A stretch of DNA of 64,000 nucleotides from Mycobacterium sp. ITM-2016-00317 (GCF_002968295.1 NZ_CP134399.1:2790001-2854000); one strand, 5' to 3'. Numbered from the stretch's first letter, positions 16,602-29,032 are shown. Numbers and translations: made by a program. The notes: generated by a model from the letters alone, not told the origin.

Positions 16602-16617
16602 GTGCGGTGATTCGCAC
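16602..16617. promoter_or_regulatory. Inverted repeat upstream of the USP gene
   Basis: GTGCG-GTGATT-CGCAC is a perfect 5-6-5 inverted repeat 66 bases before the USP start. The spacing resembles cAMP-receptor-protein sites (TGTGA-N6-TCACA), but the arms differ from that consensus. It is noted because the downstream family binds cAMP. Confidence 0.3.
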
Positions 16618-16682
16618 CCATGTTCGCCCGTAGGCACGTTACTGTCTCGGGTGGCATTGCAACTGACGCTGGGAGGATATGG

Positions 16683-17126
16683 ATGAGCGCCTATCAAACG
16701 GTGGTGGTTGGTACGGACGGATCAGATTCGTCGCTGCGTGCCGTCGACCGCGCCGGTCAGATCGCTGCCGGGGCGAACGCGAAGCTCATCGTCGCGACCG
16801 CCTACTTCCCTCAGCACGAGGACGCCCGCGCCGCGGACGTGCTCAAGGACGAGGGTTACAAGATGTCCGGCAACGCTCCGATCTACGCGATCCTTCGTGA
16901 GGCACGCGACCGCGCCAAGGCTGCTGGAGCGCAGAATATCGAGGAGAAGGCCATCGTCGGCGCGCCGGTGGATGCTCTCGTCGAACTTGCCGAGGAGGTC
17001 AGCGCTGATTTGCTGGTCGTCGGCAATGTCGGCCTGAGCACGATCGCCGGCCGCCTGCTGGGATCGGTTCCCGCCAATGTGGCGCGGCGGTCCAAGAGCG
17101 ATGTGCTGATCGTGCACACCTCCTGA
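16683..17126 (+). CDS. Universal stress protein, cAMP-binding Rv1636 type
   Basis: A 147-residue single USP domain. VVVGTDGSDSSLRAVD at the N-terminus and the nucleotide-binding end VVGNVGLSTIAGRLLGSVPANV (the G-x2-G-x9-G-S pattern) are both present. The M. tuberculosis orthologue Rv1636 (TB15.3) binds cAMP more tightly than ATP and is thought to buffer the nucleotide. ATG 16683 is fixed by GGGAGGA at 16671-16677. It is cytoplasmic and monocistronic, and converges on the aldolase gene across a bidirectional hairpin. Two cyclase genes elsewhere in the window could supply its ligand, an inference only. Confidence 0.93.
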   Translation: MSAYQTVVVGTDGSDSSLRAVDRAGQIAAGANAKLIVATAYFPQHEDARAADVLKDEGYKMSGNAPIYAILREARDRAKAAGAQNIEEKAIVGAPVDALVELAEEVSADLLVVGNVGLSTIAGRLLGSVPANVARRSKSDVLIVHTS

Positions 17127-17142
17127 CCCGGAGCGAACACGA

Positions 17143-17176
17143 AGAACCCTGGGCCGGCTAGCCGACCCAGGGTTCT
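17143..17176. terminator. Bidirectional terminator between USP and aldolase
   Basis: AGAACCCTGGG...CCCAGGGTTCT form a long near-perfect stem with one mismatch around a CGGCTAGCCG centre. It lies between two convergent genes and can serve both. Confidence 0.85.
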
Positions 17177-17182
17177 CTCATG

Positions 17183-18067
17183 TCAGGTGTTCGACGCCTT
17201 GGCGATCGCGGTGATGGCCGCGTCGAGCGCCGAGTTGAACTCCTCGTCGCTCTGCTGGGCGGTCAGACCTTCGGTCAGGGCACGCGAGAAGCTCGCGATC
17301 ACGCCCTGGTTGGCTGCCAGCTTGTCGCAGGCCTGCTCCCGGTTGTAGCCGCCCGAGAGCGCCACCACCCGCAGCACCTTCGGGTGCTCGACGAGCTCAC
17401 GGTAGAGGTTGTCGACATCGGGCAGGGTCAGCTTCAGCATCACGGCCTGGTCGTCGCCCAGGCTTTCGAGGGCCTTGAGGATCGACGCCTTGAGCTGCTC
17501 CTCGGCCTTGCCCTTCTCCGGGCTGTGGATGTCGACCTCGGGCTCGATGATCGGCACCAGGCCGGCGGCCAGGATCTGCCTGCCGACCTCGAACTGCTGC
17601 TCGACGACCGCGTCCAGGCCGGCGCCGGGCAGCTTGATCACCGAGCGCATCTTGGTGCCGAAGACGCCCTTGTCGCGGGCGCGGGCGAGAAGCTCGTCGA
17701 GGCCCGGGATCGGCTTCATCACCTGGGCGCCGTCTTTCTCCTCGGCCAGGCCCTTGTCGACCTTCAGGAACGGCACGATCTGCTTGACGTTCCACAGGTA
17801 GTCGGCGGTGTCGCGGCCCTCGATCTGCCGGTCCATCGTGTCCTCGAACAGGATCGCGCCGACGATCCGCTCGCCGTCGAAGCTCGGGCTGGTGATGATG
17901 CGGGTCCGCATCTCGTGCACCAGATCGAACATCTCGGCGTCGCTGGAGTACGCGTCCTCCGCGATGCCGTACAGCTTCAGCGCCTTGGGCGTGCTGCCAC
18001 CGCTCTGGTCGAGCGCCGCAATGAAGCCGGCTCCCTGCTGGGCCTTGTTGAACTGGTCGCTGCTCAT
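17183..18067 (-). CDS. fda: Class I fructose-bisphosphate aldolase
   Basis: A 294-residue aldolase of the single-domain FdaB type that cleaves fructose 1,6-bisphosphate through a Schiff base, without metal. Family blocks: [16 protein letters not shown] at 16-31, [53 protein letters not shown] (expected Schiff-base region) and [12 protein letters not shown]. Mycobacteria also have an unrelated class II enzyme, so this is a second glycolytic route. ATG 18067 follows a purine-rich leader. The MBL hydrolase gene lies upstream on the same strand; because that gene carries a frameshift, the two merge into one long false open frame. Confidence 0.95.
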   Translation of the reverse strand: MSSDQFNKAQQGAGFIAALDQSGGSTPKALKLYGIAEDAYSSDAEMFDLVHEMRTRIITSPSFDGERIVGAILFEDTMDRQIEGRDTADYLWNVKQIVPFLKVDKGLAEEKDGAQVMKPIPGLDELLARARDKGVFGTKMRSVIKLPGAGLDAVVEQQFEVGRQILAAGLVPIIEPEVDIHSPEKGKAEEQLKASILKALESLGDDQAVMLKLTLPDVDNLYRELVEHPKVLRVVALSGGYNREQACDKLAANQGVIASFSRALTEGLTAQQSDEEFNSALDAAITAIAKASNT

Positions 18068-18101
18068 GATCCCTTTCTGAACCTTCTCTCCGGTACCGCG
18101 G

Positions 18102-18778
18102 TCACCAACCGCGCTCGCGCCATTCGTCCAGATGCGGACGTTCGGTCCCGAGCGTGGTGTCGTCGCCGTGTCCTGGATACACGGCGGTCTGATCGGGGAA
18201 GACGTCGAACACGCGCTCGGTGACATCGCCGAGCAACTGTTCGAAGTCGCCTTCCTTCCAGGTCTTGCCGACCCCGCCGGGGAACAGGCAGTCACCCGTG
18301 AACAGGTGGACCCTGCCGTCGGTGGCGGCCCGCTCAGCGCCAGCGCCACCGAACCGGGCGTGTGGCCGCGGAGGTGGATCACGTCGAAGTGCAACTCGCC
18401 GACGGTCAGCGTGTCGCCGCCGGACAGCAGGCGGTCCGGGGCGACGGGCAGTGGTCCGGCGTCCAGACTGTGCGCCGCCGTCGGTGCATCGGTGCTGTCC
18501 ACGATGTCCTTGAGGGCCAGCCAATGGTCCTGATGCTGATGGCTGGTGACGATCAGCGACAGCGTCGGCGCGTGCCGGTCGATCAGTTCGAGCAGGATCT
18601 CCGCGTCGTTGGCGGCGTCTATGAGTAACGTCTCACCAGTCTGGGAACAGGTGACCAGGTAGGCATTGTTGTCCATGGGGCCCACCGACACCTTGATGAT
18701 CGACGCGCCCGGAAGTGTGCGTCGCGCCGCCCGCTGGGGCTCGACGTGGCCCGTGTAGTTGTCGTCGACGACTGTCAT
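18102..18778 (-). CDS. MBL-fold hydrolase (Rv1637c-like), one-base frameshift
   Basis: A metallo-beta-lactamase-fold, glyoxalase II-like hydrolase. From ATG 18778 the first frame contains [13 protein letters not shown] (HxHxDH zinc motif), [13 protein letters not shown] (second zinc His) and DNNAYLV. After about 18330 this frame degenerates, and the family sequence continues in the next frame: [19 protein letters not shown], then [16 protein letters not shown] (last metal ligands), ending DEWRERGW. The span is 677 bases; adding one base gives a normal 225-residue protein. The missing base is near 18323-18333, in GGGCCGCC on the coding strand. It is cytoplasmic, diverges from uvrA, and the substrate is unknown. 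Confidence 0.88.
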
Positions 18779-18832
18779 GGGCAACCACGTTACTTCGTGG
18801 GTTCCGGGCGGCGTCGACACCGTCGGAGAAAC

Positions 18833-18855
18833 ATGTCGGTGGTCAGACCTAGCAT
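18833..18855 (+). promoter_or_regulatory. PafBC-type DNA damage promoter of uvrA
   Basis: ATGTCGGTG (18833-18841), exactly 8 bases, then TAGCAT (18850-18855). It matches the RecA-NDp pattern TTGTCRGTG-N8-TANNNT at all but the first base, as does the uvrB promoter. Transcription would start near 18862, leaving a leader of about 57 bases with GAAGGGG before GTG 18919. Confidence 0.78.
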
Positions 18856-18918
18856 GGGTCTGTACTGCGCCCACCCAACGAACAGGGCCGAGACATTTGA
18901 GTATCAGAAGGGGCATCG

Positions 18919-21821
<2,903 letters not shown>

Positions 21822-21823
21822 CG

Positions 21824-22339
21824 GTGTCCATCGCGGTGACCGTGCGTCCTGCGGAGCCGGAGGACGTGGACGCCATCGGCGCGATCTACACCCACTACGT
21901 GCGCACCGGTGTGGCGACGTTCGAACTCGAACCGCCGGGGCGCGACGAGTTGTTGCGCCGGATGGCCGCGGTCACCGGCGCCGGCCTGCCGTATCTGGTG
22001 GCCGTCGCGGACGGTGGAGTAGCCGGATACGCGTACTGCGCGCCGTGGAAGTCCCGGCGGGCGTACCGATTCACGGTCGAGGACTCCGTTTACGTCGCGC
22101 CGCACGCGGCCGGGCGCGGTGTCGGGGGTGTCCTGTTGGACGCTCTGCTCGACGAATGCGCACAGGCGGGGATCCGGCAGGTGATTGCGGTCATTGTGGA
22201 CGCCGACGCGGCCGCATCGCTGAGCCTGCACCGCCGGCGCGGCTTCGCCGACGCGGGCCGGTTGTCGGCGGTCGGTTTCAAACACGACCGCTGGCTGGAC
22301 ACGGTCCTTCTGCAGAAGACCCTCCCTCACCCCGGTTGA
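21824..22339 (+). CDS. GNAT acetyltransferase, phosphinothricin acetyltransferase-like
   Basis: A 171-residue GNAT protein from GTG 21824, two bases after the uvrA stop. VTVRPAEPEDVDAIGAIYTHYV and FELEPPGRDELLRRM are typical of the Pat/Bar/YncA group. VEDSVYVAPHAAGRGVGGVLL is the acetyl-CoA-binding motif (V-x-P-x2-R/G-x-G-x-G/A), and SLHRRRGFADAGRLSAVGFK closes the domain. Such enzymes acetylate phosphinothricin, methionine sulfone or similar amino acids; which applies here is unknown. It is probably co-transcribed with uvrA. Its last 13 bases overlap the convergent winged-helix gene. Confidence 0.85.
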   Translation: MSIAVTVRPAEPEDVDAIGAIYTHYVRTGVATFELEPPGRDELLRRMAAVTGAGLPYLVAVADGGVAGYAYCAPWKSRRAYRFTVEDSVYVAPHAAGRGVGGVLLDALLDECAQAGIRQVIAVIVDADAAASLSLHRRRGFADAGRLSAVGFKHDRWLDTVLLQKTLPHPG

Positions 22340-23502
22340 GGCTTGCATGCGGGGGACGGGAAGCGCGGGTTCACCCGCACCCCGTCCAGCCAATCCGTCA
22401 GCGCGTCGGCCCGCTCCGAGAGTGCCTTGCGCCCAACGCGTCCCACGTCCTCGAGCATCACCAATTCCACCCGGCCTGCGGAGTCCTGCCGCCACGCACC
22501 GACGATGCGCCCGTCCACCCAGACCGTCGGGCCGGCGTTACCGTTGCGGTCGAACACAGCGTCGCGGTGCGGTCCCAGGTACCAGTCCCGCCCGGCCCAC
22601 CCCATCGTCGTGACGTCCAGCCCGGGCAGCAGCGCGCACCAGGGTTCGACGTCGGGCACACGCTCTTCGTCGCCGGGCAGCACATAACCGGGCACGCCGT
22701 CCAGGTCGACCTCGACGGCGTCGACGTCGTTCAGCGCCTGCCGGGCCCAGCCGAGCGTGCTGCCGAACCACCACTTCACGTCGGTCACCGTGGCGGGGCC
22801 GAAGGCGTACAGCCAGCGCCGGACCAGATCGGCGCGGGCCTGCTCCGGCGGCATGGGCTCGGCGGGCGTCAGCCACTGGCCGGCCGCGACCCACCGGGGC
22901 CGCGACGTGGTCCAGCCGCCGTCGTTGGGGCCGCGGACGATGTGACCGCGAGCGGCCAGCACGGTGAGCACCCGCGGCGCCAGATGCGCTTGCCCGCCGT
23001 ACGGCTTGCCGGGGGCGGGGTCGTGGGTTCCGGTCAGCTCCGGGAGCGCTTCACGCACCTGCGTGGCCGTCCGCGGCCCCGCATCCTGCAGATGCCGGAG
23101 CACCGCCGCACCGGCGGTGTCCAGCCAGGTGAGCCCGTCGGCGGCCACCCCGGCCTTCTCGACATCGGCGGCCAGCCGGCGGGTTTCGTTGGCTGCCACC
23201 CGGTCACTGGCCGCCGACTGCACCGCCGGCAGATGTTCGGCGTGGACCACCCACAGCGTGCGCCGCATCGCGAGATGCTTGACCAGTGAACGCCGTTCGT
23301 AGAGCGCTGCGTTCAGGTCGGCGACGGTGTATCCGGACAGCCTGGCCCACAGCGACAGGTGAGGGGTGGCCGGGTCGGTCGCGTGCAGACCGACCAGCCG
23401 ACCGGTCACCGCTTCCGCCGTCGCGGGACCGTCCCGCCCGGGGACCAGCAGGTGACGGACGGCCAGTCTGGCGCGCCGCTCGGGGAGGGTGATAGTCCGC
23501 AT
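22327..23502 (-). CDS. Winged-helix DNA-binding (AlkZ/YcaQ-like) protein
   Basis: A 391-residue protein of the winged helix DNA-binding family that includes DNA glycosylases acting on interstrand crosslinks (YcaQ/AlkZ). Visible marks are the N-terminal HATDPATPHLSLWAR block, LVKHLAMRRTLWVVH, a central helix-turn-helix tract (ATQVREAL, RVLTVLAARGHIVRG) and ARADLVRRWLYAFGPATVTDVKWWFG. The QxQ/QxD catalytic motif of true YcaQ enzymes is not obvious, so glycosylase activity is uncertain. It stands between the uvrA operon and the 84-residue gene, tail to tail with the GNAT gene. Confidence 0.78.
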   Translation of the reverse strand: MRTITLPERRARLAVRHLLVPGRDGPATAEAVTGRLVGLHATDPATPHLSLWARLSGYTVADLNAALYERRSLVKHLAMRRTLWVVHAEHLPAVQSAASDRVAANETRRLAADVEKAGVAADGLTWLDTAGAAVLRHLQDAGPRTATQVREALPELTGTHDPAPGKPYGGQAHLAPRVLTVLAARGHIVRGPNDGGWTTSRPRWVAAGQWLTPAEPMPPEQARADLVRRWLYAFGPATVTDVKWWFGSTLGWARQALNDVDAVEVDLDGVPGYVLPGDEERVPDVEPWCALLPGLDVTTMGWAGRDWYLGPHRDAVFDRNGNAGPTVWVDGRIVGAWRQDSAGRVELVMLEDVGRVGRKALSERADALTDWLDGVRVNPRFPSPACKPQPG

Positions 23503-23542
23503 CGAGGTCGAACCGTACCGCCGGGGCCCGACACCGGTCCGG

Positions 23543-23797
23543 CTATTGGTCCTCGGCAGCCTTCGGGGTCATCGATTCGCGGATCCGGGCGAGCCGTTCG
23601 GCCGCGGCGCGCTGCCGCATGTCGTACTGCTGCTCGACCCCGTGGCCCTCCGGTGTCTCCGAGGCGAGTTCCGCCGAACCGACCGACGTCGCATAGCGCG
23701 TCTCGATCTTCTCGCGAACAGAATCGAACGTCGGCACCCCGTCGGAGGTGTAACCGGGTTCGGACTCGGTGGGGGGAACGTCCGGCATATGGGCCAC
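23543..23797 (-). CDS. Small conserved-position protein of unknown function
   Basis: An 84-residue hydrophilic protein (start ATG 23797, or ATG 23788 giving MPDVPP). It has an acidic Pro-rich N-terminus and a helical C-terminus (EQQYDMRQRAAAERLARIRESM) that may form a short coiled coil. There is no signal peptide, Cys or membrane segment. It occupies the place of a small hypothetical gene near uvrA in M. tuberculosis (Rv1638A), but equivalence is inferred from position only. It begins one base from the stop of the esterase-like gene, so the esterase is upstream on the same strand and they may be co-transcribed. Confidence 0.65.
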   Translation of the reverse strand: MAHMPDVPPTESEPGYTSDGVPTFDSVREKIETRYATSVGSAELASETPEGHGVEQQYDMRQRAAAERLARIRESMTPKAAEDQ

Positions 23798-23798
23798 G

Positions 23799-25118
23799 CT
23801 ACCCGCGGATCGTTCCGGGCAGGCCGACTTGCGCTGCCGCCGGGGTACCGATCTTGCCCGCGAGCCAGGGCAGTGCTGCGGTGAACGCCGTCGACGCGAA
23901 GGGCCAGTCGTGATTGCCCGGTTGGCTCACCACCGCGCAGTCGATGCCCGCCGTGCGGCCCAGCGCGCACAAGGTCTGCGCGGCGGCGGCCTGGTCGTTG
24001 GGTTTGGGGTCCAGGGCCACCGAGACGGCGTCGTTGACGTCGAACCACCCCGCCATGCCGCGGTACGGGCCGTGCCGGGTGATCACCGCCGCCGGATCGA
24101 ACGAGGTGTACGCGGCGCTGTCGCCGCCGAAGAGGCGCTCGACCGTCTCGTCCCGGGTGCCGGCGTTCGGCGCGGCGTCACCGGCGATGTCGACGAAAGC
24201 ACTGAACACATCCGGGTGCATCACGGTCAGGTCGACTGCACAGGTGCCGCCCATCGACCAGCCGACCACCCCCCAGTTCGCGGGGGCGGCACTCACCCCG
24301 AACTTCGCCTTCACGTAGGGCACCACGTCGCCGACGAGGTGTTCGGCGGAGTTGCCGCGGGGTCCGTCGACACACTCGGTGTCGTTGTTGAACGTGCCGC
24401 CGGGGTCGACGAACACGAACACCGGGGCGTACCCGGCGTGGGCCGCGGCGAAGTCGTCGAGCGTCTTGACCGCCCCGCCGGCGCGCAGCCAGTCCGCCGG
24501 GGTGTTGAACTCACCGCCGATCATCATCACCGCAGGCAGGGCGGGGGGAGGGTCACTCGCGAACCACGCCGGCGGCAGATAGACCCACTCCTGGCGGTGC
24601 TTGAAACCCGATGCGCTGTCGGGAATGTCGACGGCGACCAGGCTGCCCTTGATCGGGATCTTGTGCCCCCTCTGCATCGCCGCGATGGTGACCTGGTCGG
24701 TCTGGTCGGGCAGCGGTCCCGCGGTCAGCTGACCCCAGGCGTTCTGCACGGTGGGGAAATAGCCGACCCAGAGGTTCAGCACGAGTGCCGTGGACAGCGC
24801 GCACAACGGCACCGCCAGCACGGCAACCACCCGGCGCCACCACGGCGCTTTCCACCAGCCGGCCACCAGCACCCCGAAAGCGAACCCGGACAATGCGATC
24901 CACGCCCAGAACGTGACCGGTGCCGGGTTCGTGTCGTCGGCCACCCCGGCCGAGCGGATGTAGCAGTACGCGGCGACTGCGAGCACCCCGCCGATCAGCG
25001 CCGACCAGGGCAGCCACACCAGCCGCCACCGCCGGGTCCGCCAGCCGGTCGCCGCGGCCACGGCGACCACTGCCAGGATCTGCACCGAAACCGGCAACCA
25101 ACCGTGCATCAATGTCAC
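23799..25118 (-). CDS. Membrane-anchored esterase-fold protein (Rv1639c-like)
   Basis: A 439-residue protein. Four hydrophobic helices lie in the first 125 residues (VQILAVVAVAAAT, WSALIGGVLAVAAYCYI, FWAWIALSGFAFGVLVAG, VVAVLAVPLCALSTALVLNLWVG). An external alpha/beta-hydrolase domain of the esterase D / mycolyltransferase group follows: YLPPAWF, VMMIGGEF, FVFVDPGG, the nucleophile elbow VVGWSMGGTCAV, DIAGDAAPN, and GNHDWPFAS with the catalytic His. This layout suits an envelope enzyme acting on lipids or trehalose esters, but the substrate is not known. It lies just downstream of lysX on the same strand, with a 75-base gap. Confidence 0.82.
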   Translation of the reverse strand: MTLMHGWLPVSVQILAVVAVAAATGWRTRRWRLVWLPWSALIGGVLAVAAYCYIRSAGVADDTNPAPVTFWAWIALSGFAFGVLVAGWWKAPWWRRVVAVLAVPLCALSTALVLNLWVGYFPTVQNAWGQLTAGPLPDQTDQVTIAAMQRGHKIPIKGSLVAVDIPDSASGFKHRQEWVYLPPAWFASDPPPALPAVMMIGGEFNTPADWLRAGGAVKTLDDFAAAHAGYAPVFVFVDPGGTFNNDTECVDGPRGNSAEHLVGDVVPYVKAKFGVSAAPANWGVVGWSMGGTCAVDLTVMHPDVFSAFVDIAGDAAPNAGTRDETVERLFGGDSAAYTSFDPAAVITRHGPYRGMAGWFDVNDAVSVALDPKPNDQAAAAQTLCALGRTAGIDCAVVSQPGNHDWPFASTAFTAALPWLAGKIGTPAAAQVGLPGTIRG

Positions 25119-25193
25119 AGCACCCAGCTTGACCGGCGTGGCTGGAGACCAGCTGTGATCCTCCTGCGAACGCGGTTCGGCCCGGCGTCCGGG

Positions 25194-28100
25194 CTATCGG
25201 GGCTTGGCCAGCGGGAACGGCAGGGTCTCGCGGATGCTGCGCCCGGTGATCAGCATGACCACCCGGTCCACCCCCATGCCGAGTCCACCCGTCGGGGGCA
25301 TCGCGTACTCCATCGCCTGCAGGAAGTCCTCGTCGAGTTCCATTGCCTCCGGATCGCCGCCGGCGGCCAGCAGCGACTGTTCCTGCAACCGGCGGCGCTG
25401 TTCGACCGGATCGGTGAGCTCGCTGTAGGCGGTGCCGAGTTCGACGCCCCACGCGACGAGATCCCACCGCTCGGCCACCCCGGGGATGCTGCGATGCGGC
25501 CGGGTCAACGGCGAGACCGAGGTGGGGAAGTCCTTGTAGAAGGTCGGTTCCCGGGTCTGATCCTCGACCAGGTGCTCGTACAACTCGAGGACCACCGCGC
25601 CGGCATCCCAGTGCGTCAGGTACGGAATGCCCGCGCGGTCGCACAGCTTCCGCAGCGTCGCCACGTCGGTGTCCGGGCCGATGTGCTCGCCGAGCGCCTC
25701 GGACACCGCGCCGTGCACGGTCTTGACCGCCCACTGACCGGAGATGTCGACGGGCTCGAGAACCCCGTCGGCGCGCGGCCGCATGAACACGTGCGCACCG
25801 TTGGCCGCCTGCGCGGCGTTCTGGATCAACTCCCGGCAGCCGTCGATCCACACGTTGTAGTCGGCGTGTGCCTGGTAGGCCTCCAGCAGCGTGAACTCGG
25901 GGTTGTGGCTGAAGTCGACACCCTCGTTGCGGAACGCGCGCCCGAGCTCGAAGACCCGCTCGACGCCGCCGACGCACAGCCGCTTCAGGTACAGCTCCGG
26001 GGCGATCCTCAAGTACAGATCGAGGTCGTAGGCGTTGATGTGGGTCAGGAACGGCCGGGCGTTCGCGCCGCCGTGGATCTGTTGCAGGATCGGCGTCTCC
26101 ACCTCCAGAAAGCCTTTGCCGACCAGGGTTTCGCGGATCGCGTGCAGCACCCCGCTGCGGGCCCGGATCAGCTCGCGGGCGTCGGTGTTGACCGCGAGGT
26201 CGACGTAACGGGCGCGGACGCGCGCCTCCTGGTCGGTCAGGCCCTTCCACTTGTCCGGCAGTGGACGCAGGCATTTGCCGATCAGTCGCCAGTCGGTCGC
26301 CAGCAGTGACCACTTGCCCGACCGGCTGTGGCCCATCGTCCCGGTCACCTCGATCAGGTCGCCGAGATCGATGGCCCGGGTGAAGTCGGCGGTGTCCCCG
26401 CCGGCCAGCAGCGAATTGTCCAGCACCACTTGGGTTTCCCCGGACCAGTCGCGTAGCTGGGCGAACAGCACACCGCCGTAGTCCCGCAGTCGCAGCACCC
26501 GCCCGGCGACGGTGACCTCGGTGCCGTCCGCGCCGGCCGAGGCCTGCGCGACGGTGTGACTGGGTGGGCTACCGACCGGGTACGCGTCGATGCCCTGCGC
26601 CTGCAGCGCCTTGAGTTTGGCCATCCGGACCCGGACCTGCTCGGGCAGCCTCGGCTGGTCGTCCTCGGCAGCATCGGCCGCCTGCGCGATCCTGTCGGGT
26701 GCGGTGCCGTCGCTGTGTAACAGGCCGGTGGCCACCAGCGTGCCGGGCGCGGCGATGTGCTGGCCCGTGTGTGGCTGTGCGTTGCGACGCGAGAACGGAA
26801 GCACCAGAAAGCCTTCGGCGATGACCGAGGCGACGCCGACGCGGGGCACCAGCCGGGCGTCCTCGTAGCAGGCGTACCGCGGCACCCACTCGGGCTGGTA
26901 CTTCATGTTCGACCGGTAGAGGGTCTCCAACTGCCACCACCGGGAGAAGAACACCAGCAGCCAACGCCACAGCCGCGCCACCGGGCCCGCGCCCAATTGG
27001 GCGCCCTGCTCGAATGCCGAGCGGAACATCGCGAAGTTCAACGAGATCCGGGTGACACCGATGTCCTCGGCTTGCATGCACAGCTCGCTGACCATCAGCT
27101 CGACGGTGCCGTTGGGGGAGTGCGGGGAGCGGCGCATCAGGTCCAGCGACACGCCGTTGCTGCCCCACGGCACCAGGGACAGCAACGCGACCACGTCGTC
27201 CGTCCCCGAGTCGGTGTCCTGCACCGCCTCCACCAGCAGGCAGTCGCCGTCGGCGGGGTCGCCGAGCCGGCCCAGCGCCATCGAGAACCCGCGTTCGTCC
27301 TCAGTGTCGCGCCAGGCGTCCGCCCGCCGGACGACCTCGGTCATCTCGTCCGCGGACAGCTCCCGGTGCCTGCGGATGCGCACCGTGGCACCGGCGCGGC
27401 GGGCGCGCGTCACCGCCTGCCGGACCGCCCGCATCTCGGGCCCGGACAGCCGGAAGTTCTCGGGATGCAGGATCGCCTCGTCGCCGAGCTGGAGTGCGCT
27501 GAGCCCGGCCTCACGGAACGTCTGGGCGGCCGTGGAGCTGGCCCCCATCACCCCCGGCGCCCACCCGTAGGTCTCGCACAGCTTCAGCCACGCCTGGATG
27601 GCCTGCGGCCAGGCTTTCGGGTCGCCGACCGGATCGCCGCTGGCCAGGCACACGCCGACCTCAACGCGGTAGGTGATCGCGGCGCGGCCGTCCGGTGCGA
27701 ACACCACCGCCTTGTCCCGGCGGGTGGCGAAGTAGCCCAACGAGTCGTTCTTGCCGTAGACCTCCAGCAGCCCCCGGATCGCCGACTCGTCCTCACCGGT
27801 GAGGGCGTTGTCCGCGCGCTGCGACTGGAACAGCACGATCGCGGCGACCATCAGCGCGACCGCCCCGAACAAGCCGAGCAGCGCGTTGACGAACACGTGC
27901 GGGTGACCGCTGAACTGGTCGGCGTCGGCGCCGGCGAACGCGCTCACCCGGTTCAGCGCGTACCAGAAGCGATACGGACGGGCGAGGCTGCCGGGGAACA
28001 GCTCCAGCAGGCCCCAGCCGACGAGCGTGCCGACGGCCATCCCCGCCACCAGGGTCGCGGCGGACTTGACCAGCGCCCCGCGGCGAACCCGGGCCCAGAA

Positions 28101-28511
28101 CTGGTTGCGGGCCAGGAGCAGGAACGCGACCGCCGCGACATGGAAGACCAGCCCGATGATCTCGCCGACTTCCTGGTACCAGCGTTGCTCGCCGTCGACC
28201 AGGGCGGCGACGTTCCACCCCGCCGCCGCCACCAGGTAGCCGACCAGGATCCACCACGCGAGGCGTTTGCGGGCGGCGAGTGCCGCCGCCAGCAACGCCA
28301 GCACGAAGGCCCACGCGAAACTCGTGTCCGGGAAGTTGAAGATGTAGTCGTCGACCCACTCCCGCGGAACCCGGATCACCGAGCGGACCAGGGGCGACAC
28401 ACTCGCCAGCAGGGACAGCGTGGCGATGACGCCCACCACCCAGCCGGCGGCCGCCGGGACCCACCGATAGGTGGACGACGGATGTGCCCGGACGAGGCGG
28501 GTAGCGGTCAT
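25194..28511 (-). CDS. lysX: Bifunctional lysyl-tRNA synthetase / phosphatidylglycerol lysyltransferase
   Basis: A 1105-residue fusion. Residues 1-230 contain about six membrane helices. Residues 250-600 are an MprF-like DUF2156 aminoacyl-transferase domain ([45 protein letters not shown]) that moves lysine from Lys-tRNA to phosphatidylglycerol. Residues 620-740 are an OB anticodon domain, and 770-1105 the class II LysRS core with motif 2 [20 protein letters not shown] and motif 3 [15 protein letters not shown]. In M. tuberculosis LysX protects against cationic antimicrobial peptides. It acts at the inner membrane. A DUF1844 gene ends 38 bases upstream and probably shares the transcript. Confidence 0.96.
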   Translation of the reverse strand: MTATRLVRAHPSSTYRWVPAAAGWVVGVIATLSLLASVSPLVRSVIRVPREWVDDYIFNFPDTSFAWAFVLALLAAALAARKRLAWWILVGYLVAAAGWNVAALVDGEQRWYQEVGEIIGLVFHVAAVAFLLLARNQFWARVRRGALVKSAATLVAGMAVGTLVGWGLLELFPGSLARPYRFWYALNRVSAFAGADADQFSGHPHVFVNALLGLFGAVALMVAAIVLFQSQRADNALTGEDESAIRGLLEVYGKNDSLGYFATRRDKAVVFAPDGRAAITYRVEVGVCLASGDPVGDPKAWPQAIQAWLKLCETYGWAPGVMGASSTAAQTFREAGLSALQLGDEAILHPENFRLSGPEMRAVRQAVTRARRAGATVRIRRHRELSADEMTEVVRRADAWRDTEDERGFSMALGRLGDPADGDCLLVEAVQDTDSGTDDVVALLSLVPWGSNGVSLDLMRRSPHSPNGTVELMVSELCMQAEDIGVTRISLNFAMFRSAFEQGAQLGAGPVARLWRWLLVFFSRWWQLETLYRSNMKYQPEWVPRYACYEDARLVPRVGVASVIAEGFLVLPFSRRNAQPHTGQHIAAPGTLVATGLLHSDGTAPDRIAQAADAAEDDQPRLPEQVRVRMAKLKALQAQGIDAYPVGSPPSHTVAQASAGADGTEVTVAGRVLRLRDYGGVLFAQLRDWSGETQVVLDNSLLAGGDTADFTRAIDLGDLIEVTGTMGHSRSGKWSLLATDWRLIGKCLRPLPDKWKGLTDQEARVRARYVDLAVNTDARELIRARSGVLHAIRETLVGKGFLEVETPILQQIHGGANARPFLTHINAYDLDLYLRIAPELYLKRLCVGGVERVFELGRAFRNEGVDFSHNPEFTLLEAYQAHADYNVWIDGCRELIQNAAQAANGAHVFMRPRADGVLEPVDISGQWAVKTVHGAVSEALGEHIGPDTDVATLRKLCDRAGIPYLTHWDAGAVVLELYEHLVEDQTREPTFYKDFPTSVSPLTRPHRSIPGVAERWDLVAWGVELGTAYSELTDPVEQRRRLQEQSLLAAGGDPEAMELDEDFLQAMEYAMPPTGGLGMGVDRVVMLITGRSIRETLPFPLAKPR

Positions 28512-28549
28512 AGGCCGGGAGGATATTCGCTCCGGCCGGGAATTCCCTG

Positions 28550-28921
28550 CTACCAGACCGGCCCGGTGTATTTCTCTCCCGGACCGTGACCGGGCTCGTC
28601 CGGAGCCGCGCTGGCCTCGCGGAACGCCAGCTGCAGGGTTTTGAGACCGTCACGGACCGGGCCCGCGTGCGGGCCCAGGTACTCGACCGACGCGGTGACG
28701 AGGCCGGCGAGTGCGGTGATCAGGCGCCGGGCCTCGTCGAGGTCCAGGTGCGGGCTGTCTTCGGGGTCGGCGTCGGACAGGCCGAGCTTCTCTGCGGCCG
28801 CACTCATCAGCATCACGGCCGACCTGGTGATCACCTCGACCGCGGGTATCGTCGCCAGTTCGCGAACGTTCGGGCCGTCGGCGGCGGCGCCGGATTCGGG
28901 GATGTCGGAGGTATCGGTCAT
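28550..28921 (-). CDS. DUF1844 family protein
   Basis: A 123-residue cytoplasmic helical protein. The central block [13 protein letters not shown], then [18 protein letters not shown] and [12 protein letters not shown], is the DUF1844 pattern; no biochemical function is known for the family. The N-terminal 20 residues are acidic and disordered. It diverges from the infC operon, and the TAGACT promoter of infC lies just beyond its start. Placement ahead of lysX on the same strand suggests a shared operon, though no functional link is established. Confidence 0.82.
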   Translation of the reverse strand: MTDTSDIPESGAAADGPNVRELATIPAVEVITRSAVMLMSAAAEKLGLSDADPEDSPHLDLDEARRLITALAGLVTASVEYLGPHAGPVRDGLKTLQLAFREASAAPDEPGHGPGEKYTGPVW

Positions 28922-28927
28922 GGCTGC

Positions 28928-28933
28928 TAGACT
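28928..28933 (+). promoter_or_regulatory. -10 element of the infC ribosomal operon
   Basis: TAGACT matches the best mycobacterial SigA -10 form, also used by rRNA promoters. Transcription from about 28940 would leave a leader of about 215 bases before infC, which holds two stable hairpins. I see no convincing -35. Confidence 0.55.
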
Positions 28934-29032
28934 GGCATGCGCGACCGTCCCGGCTCACGCCAGGGACAGCAAGTGGAGTCCCAAACTCCCACCGCCGGCC
29001 ACCGGATCACCGAAGGCTACGCGGTCCGGTCA

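Noticed and set aside
17183..18916. A single 577-residue protein joining an MBL domain and class I aldolase
   Set aside because: The middle part of that frame has no family resemblance, and the true MBL C-terminus is in another frame. The aldolase has its own start. The fusion is a frameshift artefact.
23769..26309. Long plus-strand frame of 846 codons across the esterase and lysX
   Set aside because: It runs antisense to two well-identified genes and is rich in Arg, Gly, Asp and His, the usual pattern of the reverse frame in high-GC DNA.
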